Shown one piece after another: positions 16,543-28,127 of a stretch of DNA of 64,000 nucleotides (positions are counted from its first letter, which is position 1; each line of letters begins with the position of its first letter). Position numbers and translations under genes: made by a program. The notes beneath the pieces are model-generated. The model did no database searches. It saw only the letters and a list, made by a program, of their open reading frames with translations, and was not told the DNA's origin. The DNA comes from Actinokineospora bangkokensis (GTDB taxonomy: Bacteria; Actinomycetota; Actinomycetes; Mycobacteriales; Pseudonocardiaceae), in the NCBI RefSeq assembly GCF_001940455.1, contig NZ_MKQR01000016.1, positions 403,125 to 467,124 of the forward strand. The letters run 5' to 3'.

Positions 16543-16980
16543 TCAACGCGGCCAGGACCGGCCCTCGGACCCCTCGACGGCCTCGTTGTAGCCGATGAGC
16601 ACGTCCGCGAGCACCGCGACCCGCTCAGCGGGCCACTCGCCCAGGATGTCGCGCAGGCAGCCGAGGATCCGCCCGCGCTCCGCCACCAGCTTCCGCTGCC
16701 CCTCCGCGGTGACCCGCAGCAACCGGGCCACGCCACCGCCGGGGTCGAGCACCCGCTCGACCAGCCCGGCTTTGAGCACCACCGCGACCTGCCGGTGCAC
16801 CGTCGACACGTCCAGCCCGAACGCCTCCGCCAGGGCGGCGATGGTCATCGGGCCCCCGGCGGCCAGCCTGCTGAGCAGCAGGTAGGCCGAGCGCTCCAGT
16901 TCCCCCTTCGCGGGCACGAGCACCGCGTGCCGCGCGGCGAGCATGAGCTCGCGCTCCAGCACCGCCCAGTGGTCAGCCAC
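16543..16980 (-). CDS. MarR-family regulator
   Basis: A 145-residue winged-helix regulator: the dimerisation helix ERSAYLLLSRLA, the HTH TIAALAEAFGLDVSTVHRQV and the wing DPGGGVARLLRVTAEGQRKL are typical. I chose GTG 16980, preceded by CCGGAGA. The MFS efflux gene is divergent and a long inverted repeat lies at its 5' end, so this protein is probably its repressor, released by a drug or phenolic ligand. Confidence 0.88.
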   Translation of the reverse strand: MADHWAVLERELMLAARHAVLVPAKGELERSAYLLLSRLAAGGPMTIAALAEAFGLDVSTVHRQVAVVLKAGLVERVLDPGGGVARLLRVTAEGQRKLVAERGRILGCLRDILGEWPAERVAVLADVLIGYNEAVEGSEGRSWPR

Positions 16981-17013
16981 ACACGTCTCCGGTAACCGGT
17001 GGGAAAAGTTCCA

Positions 17014-17046
17014 CTTGTAGGGTGCAAACCATGTGCACTCTACGAG
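17014..17046. promoter_or_regulatory. MarR-type operator overlapping the MFS start
   Basis: Two 13-base arms (CTTGTAGGGTGCA and TGCACTCTACGAG) separated by seven bases, matching at 11 of 13 positions as an inverted repeat. The second arm begins inside the putative GTG start of the efflux gene. Either that message is leaderless or translation begins later, at GTG 17054. Confidence 0.75.
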
Positions 17047-18508
17047 TCGCCCGGTGAGCCAGCGGCGACGGGGCAGCGCCGCCTTGATCACCGCCTTGGC
17101 CGCCACCGGGATCGTGGTCTCGGTCATGCAGACCGTCATCATCCCGATCAACCCCGAACTCCCCCACCTGCTTGGCACCACCCCCGGCGCCGCGGCGTGG
17201 GCCATCACGGTCACCCTGCTGGTCGGGGCCGTGTCCACCCCCGTCGCCGGGCGCCTGGGCGACATGTTCGGCAAGCGCAGGATGGTCGTGGTGAGCCTGC
17301 TGCTGCTCATCGCGGGCTCGGTGGTGGTCGCGCTCAGCTCGACGCTGCCGCCGGTCCTGGTCGGGCGGGCGTTGCAGGGCTGCGCGGTGGGCGTCATCCC
17401 GCTGGGCATCAGCATCATGCGCGACGAGGTGCCCGCGGGCAGGCTCGCCTCGGCGATGGGCCTGATGAGCTCGTCGCTAGGCGTCGGCGGCGCGCTGGGC
17501 ATCCCGGTGGCGGCGCTGATCGCCGAGCACTTGGACTGGCACGCGCTGTTCTGGCTGTCCGCCGCGCTCGGCGCCGCCGCGCTGCTGGCGGTGCTGGCGC
17601 TGGTGCCGGAGTCCCCGCAGCGCTCGGGCGGGCGGTTCGACGTGCCCGGCGCGATCGGGCTCACCACCGGCCTGGTGTGCCTGCTGCTGGCGGTGTCGCA
17701 GGGCGGGGTGTGGGGCTGGGGCTCGCCGGTGACCCTGGGCCTGTTCGGCGCCGCCGCCGCGGTGCTGCTGGTGTGGGGGTGGTTCGAGCTGCGCACCCGC
17801 GACCCGCTGGTGGACCTGCGCTCCACCGCGCGGCGGCCGGTGCTGCTGACCAACCTGGTCTCGATCGTGGCGGGCTTCGCCATGTACGCGCAGGTCCTGG
17901 CGCTGCCGCAACTGCTGCAACTGCCCGAGGCCACCGGCTACGGGCTGGGGCTGGGCATGCTGGCCGCCGGGCTGTGCACGATGCCCGGCGGGCTGATGAT
18001 GCTGCTCGTCTCGCCGGTCACCGCGCGGATCACCGACCGGTGGGGGCCGAAGGTGTCGCTGCTGCTGGGCATCGCGGTCATGCCGGTGGGCTACCTGTTC
18101 GGGGTGTTCTTCCTGACCGAGGTGTGGCACCTGGTGCTGATCAGCGTGGTGGTCGGGATCGGCACGGCGCTGGCCTACTCGGCGCTGCCCGCGATCATCA
18201 TGTCGGCGGTGCCGTCGGCGGAGACGGCGGCGGCCAACGGGCTCAACGCGCTGATGCGCTCGATCGGCACGTCGTCGGCCGCGGCGGTGATCGGGGTGGT
18301 GCTGGCGGGCATGACCGTGCCGCTGGGCGAGCGGCTGGTGCCCGCCCTGGAGGGGTTCCGGCTGACCTTCGGCATCGGCGCGGCCGCCGCGGTCGCGGGG
18401 GCGCTGGTGACCCTGTTCATCCCCCGGCGCGCGGCGCTGGACCTGCACCACACCCCGCCGGGCGAGCCGCTGCCCGCCGCGGAACCGGTGGTCGCCGCCG
18501 CGCGCTGA
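17033..18508 (+). CDS. MFS drug efflux transporter (DHA2, 14-TM type)
   Basis: A 491-residue polytopic membrane protein. The first loop motif GRLGDMFGKRRM and the segment LVGRALQGCAVGVIPLG mark the DHA2 drug:H+ antiporter family. About 14 hydrophobic segments are visible, with the C-terminus cytosolic (DLHHTPPGEPLPAAEP). It exports drugs or dyes using proton motive force. The start at GTG 17033 lacks a ribosome binding site and overlaps the operator; GTG 17054 is an alternative. The divergent MarR gene is the probable regulator, and a hairpin terminates the unit. Confidence 0.92.
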   Translation: MHSTSRPVSQRRRGSAALITALAATGIVVSVMQTVIIPINPELPHLLGTTPGAAAWAITVTLLVGAVSTPVAGRLGDMFGKRRMVVVSLLLLIAGSVVVALSSTLPPVLVGRALQGCAVGVIPLGISIMRDEVPAGRLASAMGLMSSSLGVGGALGIPVAALIAEHLDWHALFWLSAALGAAALLAVLALVPESPQRSGGRFDVPGAIGLTTGLVCLLLAVSQGGVWGWGSPVTLGLFGAAAAVLLVWGWFELRTRDPLVDLRSTARRPVLLTNLVSIVAGFAMYAQVLALPQLLQLPEATGYGLGLGMLAAGLCTMPGGLMMLLVSPVTARITDRWGPKVSLLLGIAVMPVGYLFGVFFLTEVWHLVLISVVVGIGTALAYSALPAIIMSAVPSAETAAANGLNALMRSIGTSSAAAVIGVVLAGMTVPLGERLVPALEGFRLTFGIGAAAAVAGALVTLFIPRRAALDLHHTPPGEPLPAAEPVVAAAR

Positions 18509-18519
18509 GGCGGGTTTTG

Positions 18520-18549
18520 GGAGCCGCGCACAACCGGGTGCGCGGCTCC
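18520..18549 (+). terminator. Hairpin after the MFS gene
   Basis: A perfect 12-bp stem (GGAGCCGCGCAC and complement) with a six-base loop, 11 bases past the MFS stop. No T tract follows. Confidence 0.8.
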
Positions 18550-18689
18550 TGCGCGCACGCACCACAGCCGTCCGTCCACAAGGGTCCAACGATGGCTGGC
18601 AACGGGGCCCTCGGCGGGATATCCAGGTGGACGCCCGACGACCGGGGCGTGCGCGGGGGCAGCACGCCCGCAGCACCGAGGAGATCCCG

Positions 18690-20246
<1,557 letters not shown>

Positions 20247-20260
20247 CCAGATCATGGGAT

Positions 20261-20302
20261 GAACGGCCCACCTTCCCCGCGACGGGGGAAGGTGGGCCGT
20301 TC
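20261..20302 (+). terminator. Strong terminator after the subtilase gene
   Basis: An 18-bp perfect stem (20261-20278 pairing with 20285-20302) with a six-base loop. It is 15 bases past the stop codon. The remaining gap to the next gene (20303-20542) shows no coding signal. Confidence 0.88.
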
Positions 20303-20542
20303 GCGATCATCTGCTGTTGATGTTGCTGAAACGTTGTAGGGCGCGGATCACATCCCGATTACGTGCACCCCGAACTGCGGATATGCCCGTCGACACCGGT
20401 CACGGGGTCGCGAATCGGGCGCGGGCGATGAATGATGGGTGAACGAGGCGGTCCCGTTCGCGGGAAACGGACGGGAACGTTCAAGTAACCTCCGGCGATG
20501 CACCGGGTGTACCGGACATCACAGTCCGAGAGAGGGGGACGC

Positions 20543-21064
20543 GTGCCCGCGTCTGAGCCTGCCCTACCGAACGGCCGCCTGATCGCGCCCGGCAGTTCCC
20601 GGCCGAAGCGCCCGGCACCCCGCGAGACCGGGGTGCTCACCTTCATCGTCCCCGCCGCGGGCGAGCAGCTGCCCCTGGTGCGCCACCGGGTCAGCTCCTG
20701 GCTCGCCTCGCACCGGGTGTCGGGGGAGCTGCGCCGCGACGTCGTCACCGTCGTCGACGAGGCGGTCTCCAACTCGATCCAGCACGGCTACGCCGACGCC
20801 GACGGCCTGGTCGCCGTCACGGTGCAGGCGGGGCCCGCCGAGGTGCTGGCGCTGGTCGCCGACCACGGCTCCTGGTCCGGCGCGGCGGCCGGAGGCCTCG
20901 GGTTGGCCGTCATGCGCGGCCTGGCCCAGGAGGTCGAGCTGCTGCACGAGGACGGCCGCACCACGCTCAGCGCGCGCTTCGAGCGCCGCCGCGCGGGCGA
21001 CCGCAAGGCGTGGGCGCCACCCGCCCAGCGCGCGACGACCGATCGGGCGTCCGCGAGCCGCTGA
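20543..21064 (+). CDS. RsbW-like ATP-binding anti-sigma/serine kinase
   Basis: A 173-residue HATPase_c_2 protein. The N box reads DEAVSNSIQHGY, the G1 box VADHGSW and the G2 region GGLGLAVMRG. This is the compact RsbW/SpoIIAB layout of actinomycete anti-sigma kinases, which bind ATP and phosphorylate an STAS anti-anti-sigma factor or sequester a SigB/F-type sigma factor. No sigma or STAS gene is adjacent. I prefer GTG 20543, preceded by GAGAGGGGGAC; ATG 20498 would add 15 residues. It faces a histidine kinase gene across a bidirectional hairpin. Confidence 0.85.
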   Translation: MPASEPALPNGRLIAPGSSRPKRPAPRETGVLTFIVPAAGEQLPLVRHRVSSWLASHRVSGELRRDVVTVVDEAVSNSIQHGYADADGLVAVTVQAGPAEVLALVADHGSWSGAAAGGLGLAVMRGLAQEVELLHEDGRTTLSARFERRRAGDRKAWAPPAQRATTDRASASR

Positions 21065-21071
21065 CACCACT

Positions 21072-21109
21072 GGAGCCCCTCCCCGGCGACCCGCCGCGGG
21101 AGGGGCTCC
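21072..21109. terminator. Bidirectional hairpin between convergent kinase genes
   Basis: A 12-bp perfect stem, GGAGCCCCTCCC and complement, with a 14-base loop that can itself fold. It occupies nearly all of the 51 bases between the RsbW-like gene and the convergent histidine kinase. Confidence 0.85.
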
Positions 21110-21115
21110 GGCGCG

Positions 21116-22795
<1,680 letters not shown>

Positions 22796-23249
22796 GACCC
22801 CGTCCTCGCCGACAGCCCACTCCGCGCGGCAGCCTACGGCCAGGGTGGGGCGGGCGCCGGGCACCTCCCGCCGGGTGCGCCCGGGTGGCGGCTCGGCGGG
22901 CGGCGCGGTGCCCTGGCGAGCCGCCGCCCGGGGGCTGGGACGGCACGACCGGGTGGGGGCATCACGCCGGTCACCGTCCGCAGGGGAAAAGGCTTTCGGA
23001 TTAATCGCCGGGGGTCGGAGCACCACGCTACCCCGGCGCACAAGGGCGGGTCCGGTCGTCGGTCGCGGCGGCCACCGTCCGACGGCGACTACGGTGGAGT
23101 AACCCGCGCGCGGTTCACCCGAACGTGCGATGCGGCGCCGCGTAACGGCCCACGGCGGGCCGACGCGGCGGTGCCGGGTGAGGCCATTCGGGGGAAATTC
23201 CGGGCAATTCCGGTTCCGTCCCGGGTGGACAGTGGTGGATCACCACAGG
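22796..23249. other. 454-bp intergenic region, no gene seen
   Basis: Upstream of the histidine kinase and downstream of the cutinase, both on the minus strand. The only AT-richer spot, around 22988-23005 (GGATTAAT), may hold the kinase promoter. I find no codon-biased frame with a ribosome binding site and no clear hairpin terminator for the cutinase gene. Confidence 0.5.
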
Positions 23250-24083
23250 TCAGGACACCCGGCAACCGCCCGCGGACCGGGCGTAACCGGGCACCGCGGC
23301 GTCCGGGCACAGGAAGCGGGTGTACCGGGTGTCGCCGTCGACGTAGCGCTTGAGCCAGGCGACCACCGGGCCCACCACCGGGTCGGGGGTGTTGACGAAG
23401 TTGTGGTCGGCGCCCGCGCGCAGCAGGTAGGACCGCGCGACGGCGGTGAGGGAGTCGTAGGAGGGGCGGGCGTAGCGGGCGGCGGGGGCGATGGTGTCGC
23501 CCTCGGCGCCGACGACGAGGGTCGGCACCCGCACGGCGGAGAAGTCGGCCGTCACGTCCCAGGGCGTCATCGGCACCGCGGCGCGCAGCCAGGGCCGGGC
23601 CAGCGCCGCCTCCAGCGCCCCTCCCCCGCCCATGGAGTGCCCCAGCACGGCGGTGCGGTCCGGGTCGGCGAGCCCGCGCACGGGGCTGTCCCCGACGACC
23701 CAGTCCAGCGCCGCCAGCAGCTCGGTGGCGCGGGCATCCGGGAAGTCGGTGGGCAGCAGGGTGTCGATCAGCACCACGACGAAGCCCTGGGAGGCGAGCG
23801 CGGGCCCCCACCAGGCGAGGGTGGCCGAGTTCTCCCCGTACCCGGGCGCGACCGCGAGCACCCCGAACGGGCCGTCCGCGGCGCCTGCCGGGTAGTAGAC
23901 GACTCCCCCGCCGAACCCCGCCACCTCGGCCCGGTCGACCGAGAGCACGTCGACGGCGTGGGGCCCGGTGCCGGTCGGCAGGGCCACCGGGTCCGGCCCC
24001 CGCCGCACCTCGGGCGGCGGCGCCGGGAACGCCCCGCCTGCCGCGAGCGCGAACAGCAGCACGACCACCACCAGCGCGCGCAC
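23250..24083 (-). CDS. Secreted cutinase / polyester hydrolase (PETase-fold family)
   Basis: A 277-residue secreted alpha/beta-hydrolase with a signal peptide (hydrophobic residues 3-19). Key features match the Thermobifida cutinase/PET-hydrolase family in order: oxyanion Tyr82 in APGYGENS, nucleophile Ser150 in GHSMGGGG followed by Met151, aromatic-clamp Trp175 in TPWD, Asp196 in GAEGDTIAP, His227 in GADHNF, and then VAWLKRYVDGDTRYTRFLCP. Cys259 and Cys274 would form the conserved C-terminal disulfide. It should hydrolyse ester bonds of cutin, triglycerides or aliphatic/aromatic polyesters outside the cell. GTG 24083 is preceded by GAGGGAGG. The upstream spacer is a C-rich, quadruplex-prone stretch. 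Confidence 0.9.
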   Translation of the reverse strand: MRALVVVVLLFALAAGGAFPAPPPEVRRGPDPVALPTGTGPHAVDVLSVDRAEVAGFGGGVVYYPAGAADGPFGVLAVAPGYGENSATLAWWGPALASQGFVVVLIDTLLPTDFPDARATELLAALDWVVGDSPVRGLADPDRTAVLGHSMGGGGALEAALARPWLRAAVPMTPWDVTADFSAVRVPTLVVGAEGDTIAPAARYARPSYDSLTAVARSYLLRAGADHNFVNTPDPVVGPVVAWLKRYVDGDTRYTRFLCPDAAVPGYARSAGGCRVS

Positions 24084-24491
24084 CCGACCTCCCTCACCCG
24101 GACGGACCAACGCCCCGAGTCTAGGCACCCACCCTGTGAACCCCCGCCCCCCGAACTCCCCCACCCCAGCGACCCCCACCCGCCTCCCACGCCCTCGCCG
24201 CTCCACCCGTCCACGCACTCCCACCGACCACCCGATCGCGCCCACAGGACCACCACCAGCAGCGCCAACCCGTCCCACCCAGCCACCACCAGCAGTGCCC
24301 GCTCACCTCACCCAACCACCACGGCAGGCCATCTCACCCAACCCGCCCTCCACCAGCCGAACCAACCCACCCCACCAGGCCACCACCGCCGAGCGAACCC
24401 ACCCAACCCAACCCCCGCCAGCCGAACCCGCCCCCTCAAGCCGGGCACGATGCCGGGCGGGGCGAGGGGGCGGGTGGCGGGAGGAAATGCC
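24084..24491. other. 408-bp low-complexity, strand-skewed spacer
   Basis: From about 24120 to 24430 the plus strand is almost entirely C and A in CCACC/CCAACC-type runs; G and T are rare. The minus strand, which is the coding strand of the genes on either side, is correspondingly G/T-rich. No reading frame here has normal actinomycete third-position bias. I see no gene. It contains a quadruplex motif listed separately. Confidence 0.7.
24398..24416 (-). promoter_or_regulatory. Canonical G-quadruplex motif
   Basis: Minus strand reads GGGGG TT GGG TT GGG T GGG: four G runs of at least three with one- or two-base loops, the tightest quadruplex consensus. It lies about 315 bases upstream of the cutinase start on its non-template strand, and 76 bases beyond the 3' end of the YbjN-like gene. 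Confidence 0.65.
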
Positions 24492-24902
24492 TCAGTAGTT
24501 GTCGCCGCCGAAGAACATCTCCTCGATCTGGTCGGCGGTGCCCGCGAGCAGGGCCAGCGGGTCGTCGAACTCGTGCACGTCGAGGTCGCGCAGGGGCAGG
24601 GAGTGGCGCAGGACGACGTGCTCGCCCATGATGGCCGCGCCGCAGGCGATGGAGGCCTGCCCCACCTCGCGCAGCAGGGCGGCGAGGTCGACCTCGGCGG
24701 CCAGGCCGACGGGGCTGGCGATCTGCACCCACTCGTGGACGTTGTCGAGCACCTCGCGCACCAGCACGACGACCTGGGTGCGCTCGTCCTCCTCGTCGTA
24801 CTTGTCGAAGCCGAACTCGATGCGGATCTCGTCCTCGCGCTCGTCGATGACCTCGTACTCCTCGCGGATGTACTGGGCCAGGTCGCCCCACGTCGATACC
24901 AT
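24492..24902 (-). CDS. YbjN / type-III-chaperone-like conserved protein
   Basis: A 136-residue acidic cytosolic protein. It resembles the actinobacterial YbjN/CesT-like fold: an N-terminal helix (WGDLAQYIREEYEV), beta strands (EIRIEFGFD, TQVVVLVREV, EWVQIASPVG), then a helix and strands (GEHVVLRHSLPLRDLDVHEF) and a final helix LLAGTADQIEEMF. Such proteins act as peptide-binding chaperones or co-factors in other systems; a role here is unknown. ATG 24902 has only a weak ribosome binding site. It is divergent from the acyl-CoA ligase gene. Confidence 0.65.
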   Translation of the reverse strand: MVSTWGDLAQYIREEYEVIDEREDEIRIEFGFDKYDEEDERTQVVVLVREVLDNVHEWVQIASPVGLAAEVDLAALLREVGQASIACGAAIMGEHVVLRHSLPLRDLDVHEFDDPLALLAGTADQIEEMFFGGDNY

Positions 24903-25031
24903 GCCGCCCAGCCTACGGGAGTGGATCACCGCGCGGGTGGGCCGTTCGCGCCCTTGTGCGCCCCTGCCCGGTCGTGTTAAGTCGAACGGGTGGCCGACGC
25001 GGGCCCCGGGACCGTCCACTCAGGAGGCTCC

Positions 25032-26597
25032 ATGCCGAACCGGATCGTGCCGCCGGGGTTGCCGGAGCACCTGGAGTACCCGCGGGTGCCGGTGGGGGCG
25101 GTGGTGCTGGGCGCGGCCCGGCGCTGGGGCGAGCGGGTGGCGTTCCGCCGCGGCGCCGAGTCGATCACCTTCGCGGAGCTGGGCCGGGCGGCCGCGCGCA
25201 CCGCGAACGGGTTGCGCGCCCGCGGCGTGGAGCCCGGCGACCGGGTGGCGCTGCGGATGCCGAACCGGATCGCCTTCCCGGTGGCCTACTACGGGGTGCT
25301 GCTGGCCGGTGCCGCGTTCGTGCCGGTGAACCCGCTGCTGCCGGAGGCCGCCGCGCGGGCGCAGATCGCCGACTCGGGCGCGGTGCTGGTGCTCGGCGAG
25401 GGCGACGTGGCGCCGCTGGCCGAGGGGATGCCGGACGTGCCGCCGCGGGTCGAGGTCGACGTGGACGAGCACCTGGCGCACCTGGCCTACACCGGCGGCA
25501 CCACCGGGGTGTCGAAGGGCGTGCTGCTGCCGCACTCGAACGTGGTGACGAACCTGCTCCAGTACTGCTGCTGGGGGACGGGGTCGGTGCCCGCGCTCGA
25601 CGACGAGGGCGGGTTGCGGCTGGAGCAGGTGGGCAGCGCCGAGGAGTGGCCCGCCCGGCTGGGCACCGGCGTGGTGGTGAACCTGACGCCGTGGTTCCAC
25701 GTCATGGGCACGATCGCGGGCATGAACGCCCCGGTGCTCACCGGCGCCACCGTGGTGCTGCACGACCGGCTCGACCCGGCCGCCTACCTCGCGGCGGTGG
25801 AGGAGCACCGGGCCACGACCATGGGCGGCGCGCCCGCGCTGTTCGCCGCGCTGGCCGCGCACCCGGACTTCGACACCCGCGACCTGTCGTCGGTGCTCAC
25901 CATCAGCTCCGGCGCCTCCCCGATGCCGCACGACACCGCCGAGCGCCTGCGCGCGCGGGTGCCGAACGCGGTGGTCGTGGAGGGCTACGGCCTGACCGAG
26001 GTGACCATGGGCGCCACCGGCGGGCCGACCTGGCGGTCGGGTGTGCGCAAGCTGGGGTCGGTGGGCCTGCCGACCTTCGACACCGAGGTCCGCGTGGTGC
26101 CGGTCGACGGCGGGGACCCGCTGCCCCCCGGCGAGCCGGGCGAGGTCTGCCTGCGCGGCCCCCAGGTGATGCGCGGCTACCACAACCACCCCGAGGCCAC
26201 CGCGGAGGTCCTGGTAGACGGCTGGCTGCACACCGGCGACATCGGCGTGCTCGACGAGGACGGCTACCTGTTCATCGTCGACCGCAAGAAGGACATGCTG
26301 CTCTACAAGGGCTACAACGTCTACCCGCGCGAGCTGGAGGAACTGCTCGTCGCCCACCCCGCCGTCCACGGCGCCGCCGTCGTCGGCCGCCCGCACCCCA
26401 CCGCGGGCGAACTCCCCGTCGCCTTCGTCGTCCCCGCGCAGGCTTCCCTGACCCCCCAACAACTCCAGGACGACATCAACGCCAACCTGGTCCCCTACAA
26501 GCGCCTCCGCGAAGTCCACTTCGTCGACGCCATCCCCTACTCCGCCGCGGGCAAGATCCTCAAGCGCGAACTCCGCAACCGCCTCACCGCGGGCTGA
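25032..26597 (+). CDS. Long-chain acyl-CoA synthetase / AMP-dependent ligase
   Basis: A 521-residue ANL-superfamily adenylating enzyme. Motifs in order: P-loop YTGGTTGVSKG, GYGLTE (A5), the hinge region TGDIGVLDEDGYLFIVDRKKDM and catalytic Lys508 in AAGKILKREL. It activates a carboxylic acid to acyl-AMP and then acyl-CoA. Family resemblance is to FadD-type long-chain ligases, though the insertion around GSVPALDDEGGLRLEQVGSAEEW is unusual. ATG 25032 is preceded by AGGAGG. It probably feeds fatty acid activation or a secondary pathway; no beta-oxidation genes are adjacent. Confidence 0.9.
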   Translation: MPNRIVPPGLPEHLEYPRVPVGAVVLGAARRWGERVAFRRGAESITFAELGRAAARTANGLRARGVEPGDRVALRMPNRIAFPVAYYGVLLAGAAFVPVNPLLPEAAARAQIADSGAVLVLGEGDVAPLAEGMPDVPPRVEVDVDEHLAHLAYTGGTTGVSKGVLLPHSNVVTNLLQYCCWGTGSVPALDDEGGLRLEQVGSAEEWPARLGTGVVVNLTPWFHVMGTIAGMNAPVLTGATVVLHDRLDPAAYLAAVEEHRATTMGGAPALFAALAAHPDFDTRDLSSVLTISSGASPMPHDTAERLRARVPNAVVVEGYGLTEVTMGATGGPTWRSGVRKLGSVGLPTFDTEVRVVPVDGGDPLPPGEPGEVCLRGPQVMRGYHNHPEATAEVLVDGWLHTGDIGVLDEDGYLFIVDRKKDMLLYKGYNVYPRELEELLVAHPAVHGAAVVGRPHPTAGELPVAFVVPAQASLTPQQLQDDINANLVPYKRLREVHFVDAIPYSAAGKILKRELRNRLTAG

Positions 26598-26655
26598 CGC
26601 GGCAGACCAGGCGCATCGACTGGACGCGACCTCGTGGCAGAAGGCGAGGAATGCA

Positions 26656-27648
26656 ATGGGCTACAGCCTGGAAGACCGGCTGGTGATCGGGGTGGCGTCC
26701 AGCGCACTGTTCGACTTGTCCGAGTCGGACGCCGTCTTCCGCAACCGCGGGGAGGAGGCGTACCGCAGCTACCAGGAGCAGCGCTTGGACGAACACCTGC
26801 AACCAGGTGTCGCCTTCTCCTTCGTCAGGCGCCTGCTCTCCCTCAACGACCTCGCGCAACCGGACGACCCGCTGGTGGAGGTCATAGTCCTGTCGAAGAA
26901 CGACCCGGACACCGGGCTGCGGGTGATGCGCTCGATCGAACACCACGGGTTGGACATCACCCGTGCAATCTTCCAGCAGGGGCGCTCGCCCTACGAGTAC
27001 ATCTCGGTGCTGAACATCGCCCTCTTCCTGTCCGCCGACGACGGGGATGTGGCGAAGGCGGCGGAGATGGGGCTCCCAGCGGGCAGGGTTCTGACCGCCT
27101 CGCTGGCGGACACCGAAGACGACGACCTCCGCATCGCCTTCGACTTCGACGGGGTGCTGGCGGACGACAGTTCGGAGAAGATCGCGCAAGCGGACCTGAC
27201 GGCATTCCGGGAGCACGAGGTCCAGAACGTCAGGACGGCCCACAACGCGGGCCCGCTGAAGGACCTGCTGGCGGGCATCAACCGGATCCAGCAGCGGGAG
27301 GTGGAGCGCAAGGAGGCGGATGACGACTACCAGATCCGCGTCCGGGTCTCCATCGTGACCGCGCGGAACGCGCCGGCGCACGAGCGGGCGATCCTGAGCC
27401 TGAAGCAGTGGGGGGTGCGGGTCAACGACGCGTTCTTCCTGGGCGGCATCGACAAGGGTCCGGTGCTGGAGGTGCTGAAGCCGCACATCTTCTTCGACGA
27501 CCAGTTGAAGAACCTGCAAAGCAGTTCGAGCAGGGTACCCAGCGTGCACATCCCCTTCGGGATCGCGAACCTGCCCGCGCGGGTGGACGACGCCCGACGC
27601 GAGGTGGACGCGTCAGGTGAGGACTTCGAGGGTGGCGGGTCCTGTTGA
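26656..27648 (+). CDS. Cytosolic 5'-nucleotidase, cN-I family
   Basis: A 330-residue protein matching the 5'-nucleotidase family PF06189. The catalytic HAD-like motif I is DFDGVLADD (163-171). Earlier family patterns are LVIGVASSALFDL near the N-terminus and VIVLSKNDPDTGLRVMRSI. Later come TARNAPAHERA and the acidic motif HIFFDDQLKNL. It should dephosphorylate nucleoside monophosphates such as AMP or dCMP in the cytosol. ATG 26656 has GGCGAGGAATGCA upstream. Its last 36 bases overlap the convergent MOSC gene. The gene uses slightly more A/T-ending codons than its neighbours. Confidence 0.85.
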   Translation: MGYSLEDRLVIGVASSALFDLSESDAVFRNRGEEAYRSYQEQRLDEHLQPGVAFSFVRRLLSLNDLAQPDDPLVEVIVLSKNDPDTGLRVMRSIEHHGLDITRAIFQQGRSPYEYISVLNIALFLSADDGDVAKAAEMGLPAGRVLTASLADTEDDDLRIAFDFDGVLADDSSEKIAQADLTAFREHEVQNVRTAHNAGPLKDLLAGINRIQQREVERKEADDDYQIRVRVSIVTARNAPAHERAILSLKQWGVRVNDAFFLGGIDKGPVLEVLKPHIFFDDQLKNLQSSSSRVPSVHIPFGIANLPARVDDARREVDASGEDFEGGGSC

Positions 27649-28113
27649 GAGGGTGCCGGAGTCCAGGGGGGTGCAGCGGACGCCCGCTCGGCCGCGGAGG
27701 GCCCTGAAGGCGCCGTCGGCCAGTTGGGTGTCCATCCAGCGGCAGGGGGAGGCGGGGCGGTGGGCCCGGAAGCGGAGGGGGCCGGTGCCGGTGTCGAGGG
27801 TGAACAGGGCGCCGGGGGTGGTGCGGGTGGCGGCGAGGGTGTCGACGGGGAAGCCGCGGAGGAGGAGGTTGCGGCGGGTCCGGAAGGGGTCGAGCGGGGT
27901 GGCGAGGGCGCGGGCGACCTCGTCGAGGGCGTCGAGGGAGAGCAGGGTGACCGCGGCGGTGCGGTGGGCGGGGTGGTTGTAGTAGCGGTCGCCGAGGAGG
28001 CCGAGGTCGGCGTGGACCTCGACCTGGTCGAGCGGGGTGGGGGGCGGGCCAGGGGGGTCGGTGGGCCTGCCCTCGTAGGCGTGCACCGGGGAGACCAGGA
28101 TGGCCTCCAGCAC
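27613..28113 (-). CDS. MOSC-domain protein
   Basis: A 166-residue protein with a MOSC (molybdenum cofactor sulfurase C-terminal) fold: GLLGDRYYNHPAHRTAAVTLL, TRRNLLLRGFPVDTL and a conserved Cys in ASPCRWMDTQL. MOSC domains carry sulfur or detoxify N-hydroxylated compounds (YiiM/mARC relatives). GTG 28113 lies 15 bases past the stop of the cold-shock gene, so the two are probably co-transcribed. The gene converges with and overlaps the 5'-nucleotidase by 36 bases. Confidence 0.82.
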   Translation of the reverse strand: MLEAILVSPVHAYEGRPTDPPGPPPTPLDQVEVHADLGLLGDRYYNHPAHRTAAVTLLSLDALDEVARALATPLDPFRTRRNLLLRGFPVDTLAATRTTPGALFTLDTGTGPLRFRAHRPASPCRWMDTQLADGAFRALRGRAGVRCTPLDSGTLSTGPATLEVLT

Positions 28114-28127
28114 GACCGGGGTGGGCG

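Noticed and set aside
24121-24498. Open frames in the C-rich spacer encoding Pro/Thr-rich proteins
   Set aside because: Codon third positions show no actinomycete bias in any frame; the apparent protein results from the CCACC/CCAACC runs.
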